This document shows, piece by piece, positions 32,158 to 41,513 of a stretch of DNA of 44,763 nucleotides (its first letter is position 1; every line of letters begins with the position of its first letter). The notes below the pieces were generated by a model. The model saw only the letters and a program-made list of their open reading frames with translations, was not told the origin of the DNA and did no database searches. Position numbers and translations under genes: made by a program. The DNA is from CAKUIA01 sp044433115 (lineage in GTDB: Bacteria; Verrucomicrobiota; Verrucomicrobiia; Opitutales; Intestinicryptomonadaceae): NCBI GenBank assembly GCA_044433115.1, contig JAWXTY010000014.1, forward strand, positions 1 through 44,763, read 5' to 3'.

Positions 32158-34137
32158 CTACTTTCTGCCTGCAGAACTTCTCTTTATCTTAGAGCTTGTT
32201 GGCTCTGGAGTTTCTGGCAATTTAGTCGAGTCGTCCTCAGGGCTTTCCATAATTACAATTTCTGTAACAGTGTCAGCTTCTTCTTGAGCCTTTTCTTCCT
32301 TTGGGGCATCTTTAGCTATATTTGCCTCACGCTTAGCTTTATTTTGCTCAGCCTTTTGCTTTTTAGACTTAGATGGCTTTCCTATATCTTCCTTTTGACC
32401 AAGTTCAACAGTCCATTCTTCAACTAAAGAAGGTGAGTCTATAATAATTTCCTTATCCTTTAGAGGAGTTTCCATATTAACTTTCAACTCTTCCATTATC
32501 TTTTCAGAAGCTGCAAGGCTTTCCCCTGGTATAGAAATCACATAAGGCTCTATAACTACAATTAGCTCTGTACGTTCTTTAACCCTAGAATTTGTTGCAA
32601 ATAAATTACCCACATAAGGAATATCCATCAACACAGGTATACCTGACCTACTTACAGAGTATTTATCTTTAATTAAGCCACCTAAAAGTACAGCTTGCCC
32701 ATCTTTTGCAACTAGAGTGCTAACGACAGTTTCTTCGTCGATGTCGTTTACGTCGATGTCGTAACCAGTGCCGTAGTTAATAGTTCTAGTGTTGTCGTCT
32801 ATATTAGAACGCTCTTGGAGTATACGAAGAGTAACAGTTCTGTCGGAGTGTACTCTTGGAGTGATAATCAAAGATACGCCAATTTGTCTATCAATCAAAG
32901 TAGGGCTTGGGTCAGTGGTAGTAATACCACTATCTGAATTTACAGTAGTTCCAGCTTCTACTTGGTCTAAGAACTTAGAAGTTGTTCCCACAAATACATT
33001 TGCTGCTTCATTGTCTGCAACAAAGAGTGTAGGTGTAGACAATTCCTTAACCTTGCCAGCCTTCTTTAAAGCACTAATTTGAGCAGAAACAGTATCTGTA
33101 ATAAAGTTTACAGCAGGAGAAGTTCCACTAGTTGAAATTGCGTCAGTAAACTTAGATATAGCACCACTTACAAAGCTTCCACCTGAGAAATTGCCTGAAT
33201 TAAAGTACCAATCTAAGCCAGTTTCAGTGTCGTCAGACAAGCTAACAGACAATACAGATACCTTCAACAACACCTGCCCTCTCGGCTTGTCTATTTCTTT
33301 AATAGCTGTAGCAATGCTTTCGGCAGCCCTCCTGTCTGTAGAGCGTACCATTATAGTATTAGTCTCTGGCAATACAGATAAGTACACTAAAGAAGATTGT
33401 ACCCTTGAGTGAAATTCTGCTCCCTTTTCTGTAGAGTCTAAGCCCTTGATAGACTTTTGCTTTTGCTTTTCTAAGAGAGAACTTTCTACGCTTTGTCTAG
33501 TTTTTTGCAAAGAATTAAATTGTTGGAGGTCTTCGCCTGAGTTGAAATCAGTGTTATTAGAAGAGCCACCACCACCTGAGCCAGATGAGTTTGTAATACC
33601 AAATTGGCTACGCTCAGAAAGCAAGTCCATTCTTGACATAGCCTGATCTATCCTGTCGTAAGGGTCGTCGGCGTCATTTTCTGGTCTTTCCCAAACAATT
33701 CTATCTCTAAATAAGCCCTTGATAGTGTCGCCTACATCGAATACAGATGGGTATTTCACGTTGATAATTTCTATGTAGTCCTCGGTATAAAACTCCCTTG
33801 ACGACAATTCTTGCTCTATAGTAGAAATAGTCAAAACCCCACTAGTAGACACGTTTAACCAAAGTCCATTTGCCCTACACAAACTCTCTAAGCAAACCTC
33901 GAGAGGCACTCCCTTAAAGTGGCAAGACACTACCCTTTGCGACGCTTCAGGAGTAGCCAAAATAGGTATACTAGAAGATATGCCTATCATCTTTACAACT
34001 TCTGCAATAGTCTCTTCGTTGGCAATAAAGCTATCTACTTTAGTCTTTAGCAAATCAGTATGTTCTGTACTTGCAAGAGCAACAAAAGCGTTTATAAATA
34101 TTAGTGGATATATTAAAAATTTTATGTATTTTTTCAT
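32158..34137 (-). CDS. gspD: Secretin (GspD/PilQ family)
   Basis: 659 residues. Signal peptide, then an STN/N0-like domain (about 30-110). A ring-type N domain follows with a Gly/Ser-rich disordered insert (GSGGGGSSN region, near 200). Next is the secretin core: TETGLDWYFNSG, an IGVSLIITPRVHSD strand, LVAKDGQAVLLGGLIKDK, and the canonical IPVLMDIPYVGNLFATNSRVKERTELIVVIEP. After about 560 comes a Lys/Glu-rich tail of roughly 100 residues, which may bind a pilotin or the cell wall. Forms the outer-membrane channel. Confidence 0.92.
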   Translation of the reverse strand: MKKYIKFLIYPLIFINAFVALASTEHTDLLKTKVDSFIANEETIAEVVKMIGISSSIPILATPEASQRVVSCHFKGVPLEVCLESLCRANGLWLNVSTSGVLTISTIEQELSSREFYTEDYIEIINVKYPSVFDVGDTIKGLFRDRIVWERPENDADDPYDRIDQAMSRMDLLSERSQFGITNSSGSGGGGSSNNTDFNSGEDLQQFNSLQKTRQSVESSLLEKQKQKSIKGLDSTEKGAEFHSRVQSSLVYLSVLPETNTIMVRSTDRRAAESIATAIKEIDKPRGQVLLKVSVLSVSLSDDTETGLDWYFNSGNFSGGSFVSGAISKFTDAISTSGTSPAVNFITDTVSAQISALKKAGKVKELSTPTLFVADNEAANVFVGTTSKFLDQVEAGTTVNSDSGITTTDPSPTLIDRQIGVSLIITPRVHSDRTVTLRILQERSNIDDNTRTINYGTGYDIDVNDIDEETVVSTLVAKDGQAVLLGGLIKDKYSVSRSGIPVLMDIPYVGNLFATNSRVKERTELIVVIEPYVISIPGESLAASEKIMEELKVNMETPLKDKEIIIDSPSLVEEWTVELGQKEDIGKPSKSKKQKAEQNKAKREANIAKDAPKEEKAQEEADTVTEIVIMESPEDDSTKLPETPEPTSSKIKRSSAGRK

Positions 34138-34142
34138 TGTGC

Positions 34143-34622
34143 TTACCTAATTACTATTGTTTCGTCTGGACGCATTTGAGGTGCGATTACTATAGTATTC
34201 TCGTGAATTTCTACTATTTTCAAATACTTTGAAGCCTTGCTTTGAGCATTCCTTGAGTTTGTGCTATTCGAAATCAAAATCAAGTCATCTTTTTTAACTA
34301 ATTGCCTTCTTGCATTTCTATCTTCGCCTATTTGAACTAAGGCGTAGCTCTCGTCGCTACTAGATAATTTAAATACCCCCTTAAGCTTTATGCTTGTAGA
34401 TATATTTGAAATATCTATGTTTACCATTGAAGCTGAGCCACTTGCCGCACCTCTTGCACTTCCATAACTAAAAGGGTCGTTGCCTTCAGATAAGAGCTTG
34501 AATATCTTATCTTCAGCAATCTCTTGTTGAGTTTGCTCTTTTGCTGGCTCTGTTGGTTCTACATTTGCATAAGCACAAGTATAGCCAAGTGCTAGTATTG
34601 TAAATATTGATTTTATCTTCAT
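34143..34622 (-). CDS. PilP/GspC-like periplasmic linker
   Basis: 159 residues. Signal peptide (1-19, ending YA), an acidic linker, the DPFSYG motif, then a small beta domain with IKLKGVFKLSSSDESYALVQI and KKDDLILI. This resembles the homology region of GspC or PilP that contacts the secretin. Encoded 5 nt upstream of the secretin gene. It could be either family member; there is no PDZ domain. Confidence 0.65.
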   Translation of the reverse strand: MKIKSIFTILALGYTCAYANVEPTEPAKEQTQQEIAEDKIFKLLSEGNDPFSYGSARGAASGSASMVNIDISNISTSIKLKGVFKLSSSDESYALVQIGEDRNARRQLVKKDDLILISNSTNSRNAQSKASKYLKIVEIHENTIVIAPQMRPDETIVIR

Positions 34623-34650
34623 CTTTTTATCTTTTTATTAAATATTATTT

Positions 34651-35886
34651 TTACCTCTTTGAAAGCGACATAATCCCCACGAAAAAGCCTATATATACAA
34701 AGGCAACTATGCCCCCTACAAATATAAACATTAATGGTTCTATCATCTTACTTAAAATTGCAAGTCGCCTCGACAAACTTTCGCTATGACTTTGAGCAAC
34801 TTCCTTTAGCTTCTCGTCAGTCAAACCTGTGTTTTCGCCAATCTTTACCATCGACTCAGCCAATGGGCAGTATTTTGCAATGCCACTTAGCCTAATACCA
34901 GTAGATAGCGATTGCCCCTGCTTTGTGAGGTCTTCAATCAGTGAAAATTGGTGCTTGAAATAGTGATTAGATTGCGTATCTGCAGTCAATCTCAAGGCTT
35001 GGAGGATATTAGTGCCACTATAGAGCAGTATACCCAAAGTCCTACACCACATTACATTTGCAGCATCTGAAATTATCTTGCCAAATATTGGTATATGCAA
35101 AAACACGCTATCCTCATAATAAGCTATAGTCTTGTTCTTTCTCAATAGCATTAAAATTACTGCAAGCCCTATAGGAACTGTAACTAAATACACCCCATAA
35201 GCTTCAATGAAATCTACTGTGTTAATTAACTTTTGAGTTAGTGAAGGCAACTCTACATTTCTTGTTCCTAAGAACTTCATAACCTTTGGAATTACATATT
35301 CCATCATAAAGTAAACAGCTGCAGTAATTGCACAAACAACAAAGGCTGGATATGAAAAGGCTTGGATTAAATCGCTCTTAATCTTCCTCTTTTGCTTAAG
35401 TAAATCGGCAGCGTATTCAAACATTTCAGGCAGTGTTCCATTTGCTTCGCCCACTGCTATTAAGCTCAAAGTTACCTTGCTTAAAAATGGCATTTCTCGC
35501 TTCATAACTAAGTATAGAGGCGAACCTCCTGTTATCTCGCTTGCAACATTCAACAAAGCACGCCTCATTAAGCTTGGCGACAACTTTGCCACCATCTTAA
35601 ACGCCTTTAAAATAGGTATCCCCGAACGCAACAAAGAAGCCATCTGAGCAAAAGCTCTCTCAACTTGCCCAGAGCCAACTAGAACTCTCGCCATCTTTCG
35701 CTCAAAGCCACCTCTTTCAATACGTACATCGTCGTCCTCCTTTTCAGCAGTGTCAACTACATACAACTTAGACACATTTACACCTCCACGACGCAAAGAT
35801 TGCATTGCAGCATTACGAGTCTCAGCAGAAATAAATCCGTCTGCTAAGTCATTGTTCTTTTTGCCTGTATATCTAAATATTGCCAT
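34651..35886 (-). CDS. gspF: Inner-membrane platform protein (GspF/PilC)
   Basis: 411 residues. Two T2SSF repeats, each with helical bundles and membrane helices. The first has QMASLLRSGIPILKAF, SLIAVGEANGTLPEMF and a transmembrane pair near 170-230; the second repeats with LGILLYSGTNILQALRL, MVKIGENTGLTDEKL and a C-terminal helix. Typical length and order. Next to gspE (2-nt gap), its motor partner. Confidence 0.93.
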   Translation of the reverse strand: MAIFRYTGKKNNDLADGFISAETRNAAMQSLRRGGVNVSKLYVVDTAEKEDDDVRIERGGFERKMARVLVGSGQVERAFAQMASLLRSGIPILKAFKMVAKLSPSLMRRALLNVASEITGGSPLYLVMKREMPFLSKVTLSLIAVGEANGTLPEMFEYAADLLKQKRKIKSDLIQAFSYPAFVVCAITAAVYFMMEYVIPKVMKFLGTRNVELPSLTQKLINTVDFIEAYGVYLVTVPIGLAVILMLLRKNKTIAYYEDSVFLHIPIFGKIISDAANVMWCRTLGILLYSGTNILQALRLTADTQSNHYFKHQFSLIEDLTKQGQSLSTGIRLSGIAKYCPLAESMVKIGENTGLTDEKLKEVAQSHSESLSRRLAILSKMIEPLMFIFVGGIVAFVYIGFFVGIMSLSKR

Positions 35887-35888
35887 TT

Positions 35889-37406
35889 TTACTTGTATCC
35901 TGCCACAGCTTGAACTTCAGCAAGTGTAGTCATCGCACTCAAAGTTTTGTCTATGCCATCTTTTTTCAATGTAGAAAATCCACACTCATTAAATATATAA
36001 TTGTGCATTTGTATTTCAGTTGCCTTATTTGAAATCATCTCTCTAAAATTATCGTCCATCAACGCCATTTCATATATAGCAACACGTCCAGAATAGCCTG
36101 TACCTCCATCAAACTCACTCGAAACTGCTCTTGGGATTTTAGGAGCATTTTCGGGGTCTACTCCCATATACCTACACTCGTCCTTTGTCGCCTCTTCGTA
36201 TTTTAAAGATTGAGGCGTTGGGCGACGTACCAATCGTTGAGCCATCGCCAATTTCAATGTAGACGCCAAGAGATAGTCAGCTACTCCCAAGTCGAGCAAA
36301 CGAGTTATAACGCCTACTGAGTCGTTTGTATGCAAAGTCGAAAGCACTAAGTGTCCAGTGAGGGCTGCCCTTACTGCAATGTCGGCTGTTTCCTCGTCTC
36401 TAATTTCACCAATAAGCACAACATCAGGGTCGTGTCTCAATACAGAACGAAGTGCCTTATTAAATGTAACTCTCTCATTATCAGAGTCTATCTTAACTTG
36501 AGTTACCCCTGACAAAGGCATTTCAACTGGGTCTTCCAATGAAATTATGTGCCTGCCTCCTAAGTCCCTCAAATAGCGTAAAGCAGCATATAAAGTTGTA
36601 GTCTTACCAGAACCAGTAGGCCCTGAAACAACTACTATACCTGAAGGCAATTCTAAAACTTCCTTAAGCACTTTTAAATTATCATCACTAAAGCAAAGGC
36701 TATCAATCTCCTTTAAATCGCTACCCATATTAGTAGATAAAATACGCAAAGTAATATGCTCGCCAAATAGTGTAGGGATAGTCGCCACACGCAAGTCTAT
36801 AGACTCTATTCCCATATCTATACTTATCGCACCATCTAGTGGCGTACGCCTTTCAGCTATATCCAAGTCTGCTTGAAGCTTGATAATTGCAACTAATTCA
36901 GTGTATTCTTGAGGCTTTAAAGTTCTAATTTGCCTTTGCTTGCCATCTACTCTAAAAGACAAATTGCCACCTTCTTCTCTAGCGTCTAAGTGAATGTCGG
37001 AAGCTCTTTGAATTAGTGCTAAATTCAATATATCTCTAAAAACTGCCTCACTACCTATAACTACCCCTTGGTTCTTATTTTGAGGGTAGAGCCTACGCAT
37101 CAATACATCGAAGCTATCAACGCTATCTGCGAATACAGGACGCACGTGCATATTAGTAGTGTCCTCAACAGCCTCGAGAGTGTCTACAATACTTAGCAAA
37201 CGTTCATCATTACTATCGCCTTCAAAATTTCTAAAAGCAACAATCAAGTCATAAATCTCTTCATCTTCATCTACAAGCACCTTAGATACAGGTATGATAG
37301 CGTGTTTCTTCGCAAAAGATGGAGGAATTAGCCTCTTAACATCTTCGCTAATAGTGATTTTGCTTAAATCAATATTCTTAGGAATATCTGTATTTGAATT
37401 GCTCAT
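35889..37406 (-). CDS. gspE: Assembly ATPase (GspE/PilB) without the tetracysteine zinc motif
   Basis: 505 residues. Motifs: N-terminal T2SSE_N-like region, ASDIHLDAREEGG, Walker A SGPTGSGKTTTLYAAL, Asp box IISLEDPVEM, Walker B DVVLIGEIRDEETAD, His box STLHTND. After MAQRLVRR, where GspE/PilB normally shows two CxxC pairs, the sequence has PTPQSLKYEEATKDECRYMG and so only one Cys, before the GTGYSGRVAIYE motif resumes. Hexameric motor that drives pseudopilin assembly. Confidence 0.92.
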   Translation of the reverse strand: MSNSNTDIPKNIDLSKITISEDVKRLIPPSFAKKHAIIPVSKVLVDEDEEIYDLIVAFRNFEGDSNDERLLSIVDTLEAVEDTTNMHVRPVFADSVDSFDVLMRRLYPQNKNQGVVIGSEAVFRDILNLALIQRASDIHLDAREEGGNLSFRVDGKQRQIRTLKPQEYTELVAIIKLQADLDIAERRTPLDGAISIDMGIESIDLRVATIPTLFGEHITLRILSTNMGSDLKEIDSLCFSDDNLKVLKEVLELPSGIVVVSGPTGSGKTTTLYAALRYLRDLGGRHIISLEDPVEMPLSGVTQVKIDSDNERVTFNKALRSVLRHDPDVVLIGEIRDEETADIAVRAALTGHLVLSTLHTNDSVGVITRLLDLGVADYLLASTLKLAMAQRLVRRPTPQSLKYEEATKDECRYMGVDPENAPKIPRAVSSEFDGGTGYSGRVAIYEMALMDDNFREMISNKATEIQMHNYIFNECGFSTLKKDGIDKTLSAMTTLAEVQAVAGYK

Positions 37407-37407
37407 T

Positions 37408-38082
37408 TTACTTAAAAAAATATATAGATAATTTAAAGTCTAACTCTAATCCATTGAGAGAAGTACTATCTTTTTTCATAGATAAATTAGAGAGAGTAAA
37501 CCTCCATTTTAGAGTTTCACAAAGTAATAAGAATGCTTGAATTTGCTTAAACGAGCCTGCTATTTTATATTGATAGTCCTTAGAAGCAATTAGCTTTGAA
37601 GTAGAGCTTTCTGGCACTTTAACTGTAGTTTTCTTAGATGTCGTCTTAGTTGGGTTTTGTGCTTGCAAATAACTAGCATCTAAAGATTGCTCAGCTAAAA
37701 CCCTTAATCCACAGCGTGCAAAGAGTTGTTGTAAAGCATTTATAACCTCAACTTTTGCATCTTCAGATAAAATATCAAGCTCTTGTTTTCTCTTGGCTAA
37801 GTCGCCTTCTGCTCTTTTAATAGCAGGTTGCAAGTTCTTCGCCTTATCCTTATTCATAATTATCTCTTCATCTTTTTCAATGTCGAGATTAGCAGGTATA
37901 GCCAAGTTAGAAAGAGTTTTAACTTGTGTATTTAGAGGCTTTATGTAATCACGTGCGAACCACACAGAAAAGCCCACACTAATTGCAGCTCCTAAAATAA
38001 CTCTGCCCATAAATGGGATTTTATCCCACATTTGCAAAAGCTCGTGCTTCCAAATTCTTAATTGTCTTTTAATTGCGTACAT
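37408..38082 (-). CDS. PilO/GspM-like inner-membrane protein
   Basis: 224 residues. One membrane helix at about 25-45, a coiled-coil segment (about 70-115), then a small alpha/beta C-terminal domain. This is the architecture of PilO/GspM, and the position between the PilN/GspL-like and GspE genes is the expected one. Sequence identity to known members is low, so the call rests on topology and context. Confidence 0.65.
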   Translation of the reverse strand: MYAIKRQLRIWKHELLQMWDKIPFMGRVILGAAISVGFSVWFARDYIKPLNTQVKTLSNLAIPANLDIEKDEEIIMNKDKAKNLQPAIKRAEGDLAKRKQELDILSEDAKVEVINALQQLFARCGLRVLAEQSLDASYLQAQNPTKTTSKKTTVKVPESSTSKLIASKDYQYKIAGSFKQIQAFLLLCETLKWRFTLSNLSMKKDSTSLNGLELDFKLSIYFFK

Positions 38083-38102
38083 TTTTATAAATATTTAAAA
38101 AA

Positions 38103-39464
38103 TTATTGTTTTTTGGCTATTTCTATTTCAAAGCTATTTTCTTGAGCCTTTGAATTTATAGTAATCTTGCGAGGGATAGCTTCTTTTTTATAAAGAGCAA
38201 GTTCTTGACTGAGCTTTAGCACAAAGTCGCTATGAGTTTTAGTATGGAGCGTACTTCCCTTTATGATTGTTTTGCCTGTGAGCTTATCTTGTTCTATAGA
38301 CTCAATCCAAGATGTAGGAGGAACTATTTTAGCAATAATATTTATTAGCTCTAAAAAGTTGTCGTCGATTTTACTTGGAGACCTTTGCAAGCTAGTAATT
38401 AAACTACGCATTTCCTTAAGCTTTGAGTCAGCATTGTTAAATTCGTCTAGTGCAGATTTTTGAGCAGATGTAATTGCGTTTACCTTTGCTTTCATATCAG
38501 TCCAATAGTTAACTTCATGCGTTCTATATCCGAACAATCCACCTAAAATTAGAACTGAAAGAATAATGGCAGCAAAGCAAATTACAGTGCCAGTAAACTT
38601 AGCGTCTTTCTTTTTAGGAGCTACAGATACCAAGCCTTCAGAGGCATCTAATAAATAAGTTTGAGCGTCAGCAACTACTTGGAATATTTCAGTTCTCATT
38701 TCCGAAAACTTATAAAATTCTATATTTGCATAAGGCGTTTCTTCGAATATTTTCTTTGCAAAATCTATACTTTCGTCAGGGCAAACTAGACGAACTGGCT
38801 TAGCTAAATAAGGTTGTAAACGACGCAAAAGCCTTCTATAAAACTCTTCATTGCTCAAAGAATTTGGGCAAGCCATTGGTATATACTTATATTCTGGAAC
38901 GATTTCAGAAGGAGTTGAAGCGTATACAAAAGAGTCTTTTTCGCCAAAGAATATTAGATTTTTTGCAGGTGCATTTCTAGCATTTTCTAGCATTGCAAGA
39001 ACAGCTAAAGAACTTACGCCCTCAAAAGGTATACCCTCTTTTCTGCAAGCTTCATTGTAGTTAGACACATTTTGAAGCTCTATACCAACGCCCCAAAGTT
39101 TGCCAAAGTTTTGAGTACCTAAATCAGTGTCAGGGATTAAACTTGGAGCGATTTCTTCGGAGTCTTGACCAGATTTTTCTGCAATGACACTTGCCAATAC
39201 ATCGTATAATTCGCTTGCAGGCATTAGGTGAGGAGTTGGGTCTTCTAAGACAAAGTCGTTAAGCTCTCTCGACAAAATAACTCTCACAGCACTTGCCCCA
39301 TTTTCTATACCCCACTTGAGCATATCTTCAGGTATTGCACTGTCGTCCATCTTTTCAGATGACATAAATTTATACGAGCCATTCGGGCGTCTCACACGAG
39401 CAGTCCAAAGCTTGCCATCGTGGAAAAGTATTAAATTTTTCTTAGAATATTTTCTCTTTTTCAT
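38103..39464 (-). CDS. PilN/GspL-like protein with a large cytoplasmic domain
   Basis: About 453 residues from the ATG at 39464, preferred because the upstream gene stops two bases before; a GTG at 39479 is the alternative. Residues 1 to about 290 are a cytoplasmic alpha/beta region, probably a degenerate actin-like PilM/GspL domain. A membrane helix (IICFAAIILSVLILGGL region, about 295-315) and a periplasmic coiled coil plus ferredoxin-like PilN domain (PPTSWIESIEQD, IIKGSTLHTKTHSDFVLKL) follow. It likely links the motor to the periplasmic ring. Confidence 0.7.
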   Translation of the reverse strand: MKKRKYSKKNLILFHDGKLWTARVRRPNGSYKFMSSEKMDDSAIPEDMLKWGIENGASAVRVILSRELNDFVLEDPTPHLMPASELYDVLASVIAEKSGQDSEEIAPSLIPDTDLGTQNFGKLWGVGIELQNVSNYNEACRKEGIPFEGVSSLAVLAMLENARNAPAKNLIFFGEKDSFVYASTPSEIVPEYKYIPMACPNSLSNEEFYRRLLRRLQPYLAKPVRLVCPDESIDFAKKIFEETPYANIEFYKFSEMRTEIFQVVADAQTYLLDASEGLVSVAPKKKDAKFTGTVICFAAIILSVLILGGLFGYRTHEVNYWTDMKAKVNAITSAQKSALDEFNNADSKLKEMRSLITSLQRSPSKIDDNFLELINIIAKIVPPTSWIESIEQDKLTGKTIIKGSTLHTKTHSDFVLKLSQELALYKKEAIPRKITINSKAQENSFEIEIAKKQ

Positions 39465-39465
39465 A

Positions 39466-40737
39466 TTAGAAACTCTCACTTAAACGCAACTCTATAGTAT
39501 TGTTTGTTGCAGTTATTTTTATATTTTGTAAAGGTGCAAAAATTGGATCAGAAGGACCTCCTATAGCATAAGCCCAAATTTTGCGTGAACCTACTGGCAC
39601 GCTATCTAGGGCAACTTGAGTTAAAGAGCTTTTGTCTGCATTGAACCTTGCCTTTAGATATGTAGGGTAGGCACTATCCTCGCTAGTGCTTGTTAAATAT
39701 GAACTATCTACGCTATTGTCAGCGTTAATGTCATAACGTATCCTTAAGCCTTCTTTGTCGGTAGAGCTATTTACCCACAAGCATAGTTCCATTATTTTAG
39801 GGATTGGGTAATTTGCTTCATTAGAGTTATCAGCTCCCTCATCAGTTGTTTTAATAGCACAATAAGGCAAGTAGAGGAATACCCTAATTTCATCGTAACC
39901 AGAAGTATTTATAGGGGCGCCATTTTTATCGCAAAGCTTTATAGCAACATCTGCATAGGCACTGTTTTCTGGGAATTTATAGCTTAAATCAGAAGCGTAA
40001 TCTTCATTATAAATACTTCTTATGCCATAAATTTCCGTACCTAATACAATCTCGTCATTAGTGTCATCTATGTAATTTGTCCCAGGAGTACTTTCTGCTG
40101 TTGTAAATTGAGTCGCCCACTTATAGCCTGCAGTGCCATAACCATCTACATCATCGCTATAGTGATAAATATCCCAAGGCTTGCCCCAATTATCTGTCAT
40201 ATTCTCAGAGCCACTTAGAGCATAAGGACCTGCCCAGCCTGCCTTGATTGTAACAGAGTCAAAAGGAACGTCAGCTTCATCAGGCTCGTCTGTAGAATCA
40301 CTTGAATCACTTGTGATATTAGTTAAATCTATATCTATGCTACACTCTTGCTTTTTCATTCTTAGAGCATTTTTGAAAGAATAAGTCAAGCTTGAGTCTG
40401 CCTCTAAATCTATGAGTTCTGCTAAGAAAAGTTTTTTGTAAGCGATTAAGGTCTCATAATTACTATTAGTTCTGTCTGTGGCTTGATAGAGGTTATCATC
40501 TTTTATACCTACAAGAGTTAGAGGCAATCTGCCCATATCTTGCAAGAAGCGAGGAGTGTCGAAGCCAACTAGGGCGTTTTGGATTAGCTTGCCACGTCTA
40601 TCAGTTTCGTCGTAGCGATTAGTCTCGCCCATATCGTCGGCACTAATTACAGCAATGGAAACAATGGCAGCTAAGATAGTCATAGATAAGACTAACTCAA
40701 TTAGCGTCATTGCTTTTCTGTTTTTATTTAAAGTCAT
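39466..40737 (-). CDS. Large pseudopilin-like protein
   Basis: 423 residues. Prepilin signal RKA-MTLIELVLSMTILAAI, with Glu5 of the mature protein and Ala at -1, followed by a hydrophobic helix. The long globular part is unrecognised and Asp/Ser/Thr rich, with a few Cys. The size is large for a pseudopilin; a GspK-like tip role is possible (inference). Overlaps or abuts the PilN-like gene. Confidence 0.7.
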   Translation of the reverse strand: MTLNKNRKAMTLIELVLSMTILAAIVSIAVISADDMGETNRYDETDRRGKLIQNALVGFDTPRFLQDMGRLPLTLVGIKDDNLYQATDRTNSNYETLIAYKKLFLAELIDLEADSSLTYSFKNALRMKKQECSIDIDLTNITSDSSDSTDEPDEADVPFDSVTIKAGWAGPYALSGSENMTDNWGKPWDIYHYSDDVDGYGTAGYKWATQFTTAESTPGTNYIDDTNDEIVLGTEIYGIRSIYNEDYASDLSYKFPENSAYADVAIKLCDKNGAPINTSGYDEIRVFLYLPYCAIKTTDEGADNSNEANYPIPKIMELCLWVNSSTDKEGLRIRYDINADNSVDSSYLTSTSEDSAYPTYLKARFNADKSSLTQVALDSVPVGSRKIWAYAIGGPSDPIFAPLQNIKITATNNTIELRLSESF

Positions 40738-40738
40738 A

Positions 40739-41500
40739 TTAGTTTATAAATTCTGGGAAAATCATTAGGACTTCGTCGTCGTAGACCTTTCCTCCAACTT
40801 TGTCGTTTGTGTCTAAAGTTGGCTTCATTTGTAGATAAGTTTCGCTTTTGTCATCGTCGTCGAAATCTCCTGAAAAAGTTTGTAGGGTTTTGTTTGCTCC
40901 AGTGCATACTATAAATGCGTACTGAGGTAAAAATCTTTTGCCTTCGCCATCGTCTAACTTACCCTTAGGGATAACTATTCTGTAGTAGCCGCCGTAAGGG
41001 TCTTGAATAACAGGTATAGATTTGTCGTTACGTGAAGTGTTTGTTGTGCCTTCATTAGAGTCGTAATCAGCGTCGTTTTGCCAGCACTCAGTTGAAGTGA
41101 AATCGCCAATTTTTACAGCTTCTCTACCCTCGTGAGTTATATACGCACCTCTCCAGCCAAGATTATTTTTCATATCTCTATCAACAAAAGCTGAGTCGAA
41201 GAGTGCTTGATTAGCTGAATTAGTTATACCATAATACTCTAAATTTTTCTCACAAAGCACAGCTACACCAAATCGTGCCATTAGGTGAAAAGTTCCATTT
41301 TTATCTAAGTCAGGGAAGTTGTCGTTATAATACTTAACAAAAGCCTTGCGAATGTTGTACATTTCAACTTGAACAGATTGGTCTCTAGTAACTTGTTCCG
41401 ACGAGCCAAAATTTGTAAGAATTATAGAAACAAAAGCCCCGATGATGACTAGTACTATCATCAATTCTATTAGTGAGAATGCTTTTCTTTCTTTATTCAT
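40739..41500 (-). CDS. Pseudopilin
   Basis: 253 residues. Prepilin signal ERKA-FSLIELMIVLVIIGAFVS, Glu5 present, Ala at -1. The N-terminal helix continues into a globular domain containing the YNDNFPDLDKNG and CTGANKTLQTFSGDFDDDD segments; the Asp-rich stretch may bind calcium as in GspG-type pseudopilins. Ends one base before the next gene. Confidence 0.75.
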   Translation of the reverse strand: MNKERKAFSLIELMIVLVIIGAFVSIILTNFGSSEQVTRDQSVQVEMYNIRKAFVKYYNDNFPDLDKNGTFHLMARFGVAVLCEKNLEYYGITNSANQALFDSAFVDRDMKNNLGWRGAYITHEGREAVKIGDFTSTECWQNDADYDSNEGTTNTSRNDKSIPVIQDPYGGYYRIVIPKGKLDDGEGKRFLPQYAFIVCTGANKTLQTFSGDFDDDDKSETYLQMKPTLDTNDKVGGKVYDDEVLMIFPEFIN

Positions 41501-41513
41501 TTTGTGTATTTAC

